A stretch of DNA of 64,000 nt from the NCBI RefSeq assembly GCF_038595055.1, contig NZ_CP152002.1, positions 2,896,501-2,960,500 on the forward strand, written 5' to 3'. The position numbers and the translations under genes were made by a program. This document shows positions 62,467 through 64,000 of this stretch, piece after piece. Below the pieces are notes generated by a model. It was not told where the DNA came from. It worked only from the letters and a program-made list of their open reading frames with translations, and did no database searches. Source of the stretch: Paenibacillus sp. FSL R7-0345 (GTDB taxonomy: Bacteria; Bacillota; Bacilli; Paenibacillales; Paenibacillaceae). Numbering within the stretch: position 1 is the first letter of the stretch; the number at the start of each line of letters is the position of its first letter.

Positions 62467-62509
62467 AAAAAAGACGTCTCCGCAGCTTGTATGCGGAAAC
62501 GTCTTTTTT
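62467..62509. terminator. Bidirectional terminator between spoVIF and the YitT gene
   Basis: AAAAAAGACGT...TCCGCA pairs with TGCGGA...ACGTCTTTTTT with one mismatch; A6 and T6 flanks. Confidence 0.9.
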
Positions 62510-62525
62510 GTTTGCTTATAAGGGG

Positions 62526-63398
62526 TTAGCTGATTTTGCGGCGTACCCACTCAGCGATACTGTCAGGCTGGGTATTGCTGACGGTAATTTTACTGTCCTG
62601 GTCAAAGGATCGGACGATAGAAGTGAGGGCATCCTCTTCCAGCCTGCTTGCCAGACAGAATAATACGCCAGGCTGGCCTTCCGGGCTGCTGGCCCGGACC
62701 AGCTTGGCATCCCGCTTCAGCGAAAGCTTCAGCGCTTTGCGGATATCCTCACAGCGGCTGCTTGTAATCCAGACTGCACGGGAGCGGGAAAGGCCGCGCA
62801 GGGAAAAGCGGACACCTTCAAATGCAAGCAGATAAGCAATGATTGAATACATCGCCTGATCCCAGCCGAACAGCATACCTCCGGCGAGCAGAATAGCGCA
62901 GTTAAACAGCATGATGACCACTTCAGCCGATTTGGCCGGACCACCGTCTGGCAACAGAAAGCCTTGTTCTCTGACATTCCGGGTAAGTCCCCCGGAGCGG
63001 ATCATTACTCCTATTCCAAGACCAAGGCACAGTCCTCCGGCAATTGCAGCAATTAAAGGATCTGCCGACACTGCCGGAAAATGATGCAGCGCGAGGGAGC
63101 CGACAGTCAGACAGAACAAGCCGAGCAAAGTATATAAGGCAAACCGCAGATTAATCTGCTTGCGCGAGAGTAGTATAAACGGCAGGTTGAACAGAAACAG
63201 AAACAGGCCAAGACGCATTTCGGTAAGGTGAGAGAGCAGGGCGGAAAGGCCGGCTATACCGCCAAGTACCAGCTTATGAGGCATCAGGAACAGTTCAAGT
63301 CCGACCGCTGCCAGCAGCCCTCCGCAGATGACAGAAAGGATACGGATAAGCCGGCTCCGGCCGGAAGCCGAAAGTTCATGATCTAAAGGTTGATTCAT
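62526..63398 (-). CDS. YitT family membrane protein
   Basis: 290 aa. Five or six membrane segments (about 15-200) form the YitT_membrane domain, with LMPHKLVLGGIAGLSALL near the start. A cytoplasmic DUF2179-type domain follows (about 210-290). The usual GGTD motif reads SGGLTRN here. Function of the family is not established. AAGGAGG lies before the ATG. It is 33 nt downstream of a small secreted-protein gene on the same strand and probably in one operon. Confidence 0.85.
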   Translation of the reverse strand: MNQPLDHELSASGRSRLIRILSVICGGLLAAVGLELFLMPHKLVLGGIAGLSALLSHLTEMRLGLFLFLFNLPFILLSRKQINLRFALYTLLGLFCLTVGSLALHHFPAVSADPLIAAIAGGLCLGLGIGVMIRSGGLTRNVREQGFLLPDGGPAKSAEVVIMLFNCAILLAGGMLFGWDQAMYSIIAYLLAFEGVRFSLRGLSRSRAVWITSSRCEDIRKALKLSLKRDAKLVRASSPEGQPGVLFCLASRLEEDALTSIVRSFDQDSKITVSNTQPDSIAEWVRRKIS

Positions 63399-63431
63399 CC
63401 TAGTGTTCCTCCTTCGGCAAGGAAACTTTAT

Positions 63432-63860
63432 TTAGTTCCGCCGCAGTGGCGGGAGTAAGATTGACATTAGCGAAGACTTGGGGAATTCAGATGAAAAAAA
63501 TTGAGCATGTAATTTTACATAATTGGACATATATTTAAGCGGCTGCAGCAGCAGCCGTTTCAGACGGTGATAAAAGGCTGGATACAGCAGGACGAAACAG
63601 ACAGGCAGCCCCTGCTCCGGCTCAGAAGGCAGAGGGTTTCCGTGATAGACAGCGCGCATAAACGGAATAGACTTGGGTAGGGGAGGCAGCATACGTGCCG
63701 GCTGCGACATTTTATGTTCATAGCGTTCGATATGCGGCCTGTGCTCGGATTCTGCACTGCTGACGGCTCCTGAGGAGCTGCTTAGTGTCATGAAAAGCAA
63801 TAGCGGAATCAAAGCTGCACGCAGCCAGATTGTAAGCGGTTTACGGGCTAGATATGCCAT
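63432..63860 (-). CDS. Small predicted secreted or membrane-anchored protein of unknown function
   Basis: 142 aa. An N-terminal signal peptide (AALIPLLLFMTLSSSSGAVSSA; cleavage likely near 37) is followed by a Pro/His/Arg-rich segment and a weakly hydrophobic stretch (CFVLLYPAF). AAGGAGG lies before the ATG at normal spacing, which supports expression. No family recognised. First gene of a probable two-gene unit with the YitT-family gene. Confidence 0.55.
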   Translation of the reverse strand: MAYLARKPLTIWLRAALIPLLLFMTLSSSSGAVSSAESEHRPHIERYEHKMSQPARMLPPLPKSIPFMRAVYHGNPLPSEPEQGLPVCFVLLYPAFYHRLKRLLLQPLKYMSNYVKLHAQFFSSEFPKSSLMSILLPPLRRN

Positions 63861-64000
63861 CTCGGAAACACCTCCTTACTGTATCTTGTAGTTTAAGCAT
63901 ACCATATGTTTTGCACAAGAACCAATGGATTGCCCGGAATTGTAACCCCAAATAGGCAGAGAAACCGAAAGATCGCCAGTAAATAAACGGTTTTTAAAGA

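Overview
The window is ordinary chromosome of an endospore-forming, low-to-moderate G+C Firmicute, almost certainly a Paenibacillus. Evidence: spoVM, spoVIF and a GerA-type germination operon are present; ribosome-binding sites are strong AGGAGG types; the genes from about 41 kb follow the B. subtilis yloC-remA-gmk-rpoZ-coaBC-priA-def-fmt-rsmB-rlmN-prpC-prkC-rsgA-rpe-spoVM-rpmB-yloV-recG order; and a tyrosine T-box, a CcpA (cre) site and a YlbF/YlbG pair are found. No tRNA, rRNA, CRISPR array, prophage or IS element was seen. The only mobile element is a group II intron.

Layout. 0-7.4 kb: the start of an acuA-like gene diverging from acsA across a cre site, a class A PBP, T-box-controlled tyrS, and rpsD. 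7.7-12.6 kb: a GAF-GAF-GGDEF diguanylate cyclase whose terminator is followed directly by an apparently intact class C group II intron (9773-11674) with its reverse transcriptase, then a lipoprotein. 12.6-18 kb: an M29 aminopeptidase, an HPr-like protein without the catalytic His, YlaN, a Ca2+/cation antiporter, an Asp23 protein, FtsW and a YugN-like protein. 18-24.4 kb: an M20 amidohydrolase, a CBS protein, an XPB-type helicase coupled to a Helicase_C_3-type partner, and YlbF-YlbG. 24.5-29 kb: an EAL protein overlapping a CBS-GGDEF protein, an unknown basic protein, a LysR regulator and a PHP-domain phosphoesterase. 29-34 kb: rqcH divergent from a Ca2+ P-type ATPase (yloA/yloB in B. subtilis). 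34-41 kb: dapF, a gerA-gerC-gerB operon and a homocysteine methyltransferase/MTHFR fusion, which separate the yloAB block from the yloC block. 41-56.6 kb: the conserved housekeeping run from yloC to rpe. 56.6-64 kb: spoVM, rpmB, a FakA-FakB pair, recG, spoVIF, then a YitT-family protein and a small secreted protein on the minus strand.

How the genes work together. Most are housekeeping: translation (tyrS, rpsD, rpmB, def, fmt, rsmB, rlmN, rsgA), nucleotide and cofactor supply (gmk, coaBC), replication and repair (priA, recG, xpb), envelope synthesis and its Ser/Thr signalling (PBP, ftsW, prpC-prkC), and sporulation/germination. Three c-di-GMP turnover proteins lie within 19 kb. The less routine items are the XPB pair, the His-less HPr homologue, the split EAL/CBS-GGDEF pair, the terminator-targeting intron, and a cluster of similar hairpins between rpoZ and coaBC. 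I did not find convincing evidence of a wholly new system. The best candidates for something under-described are the XPB/partner operon and the HPr-like protein.
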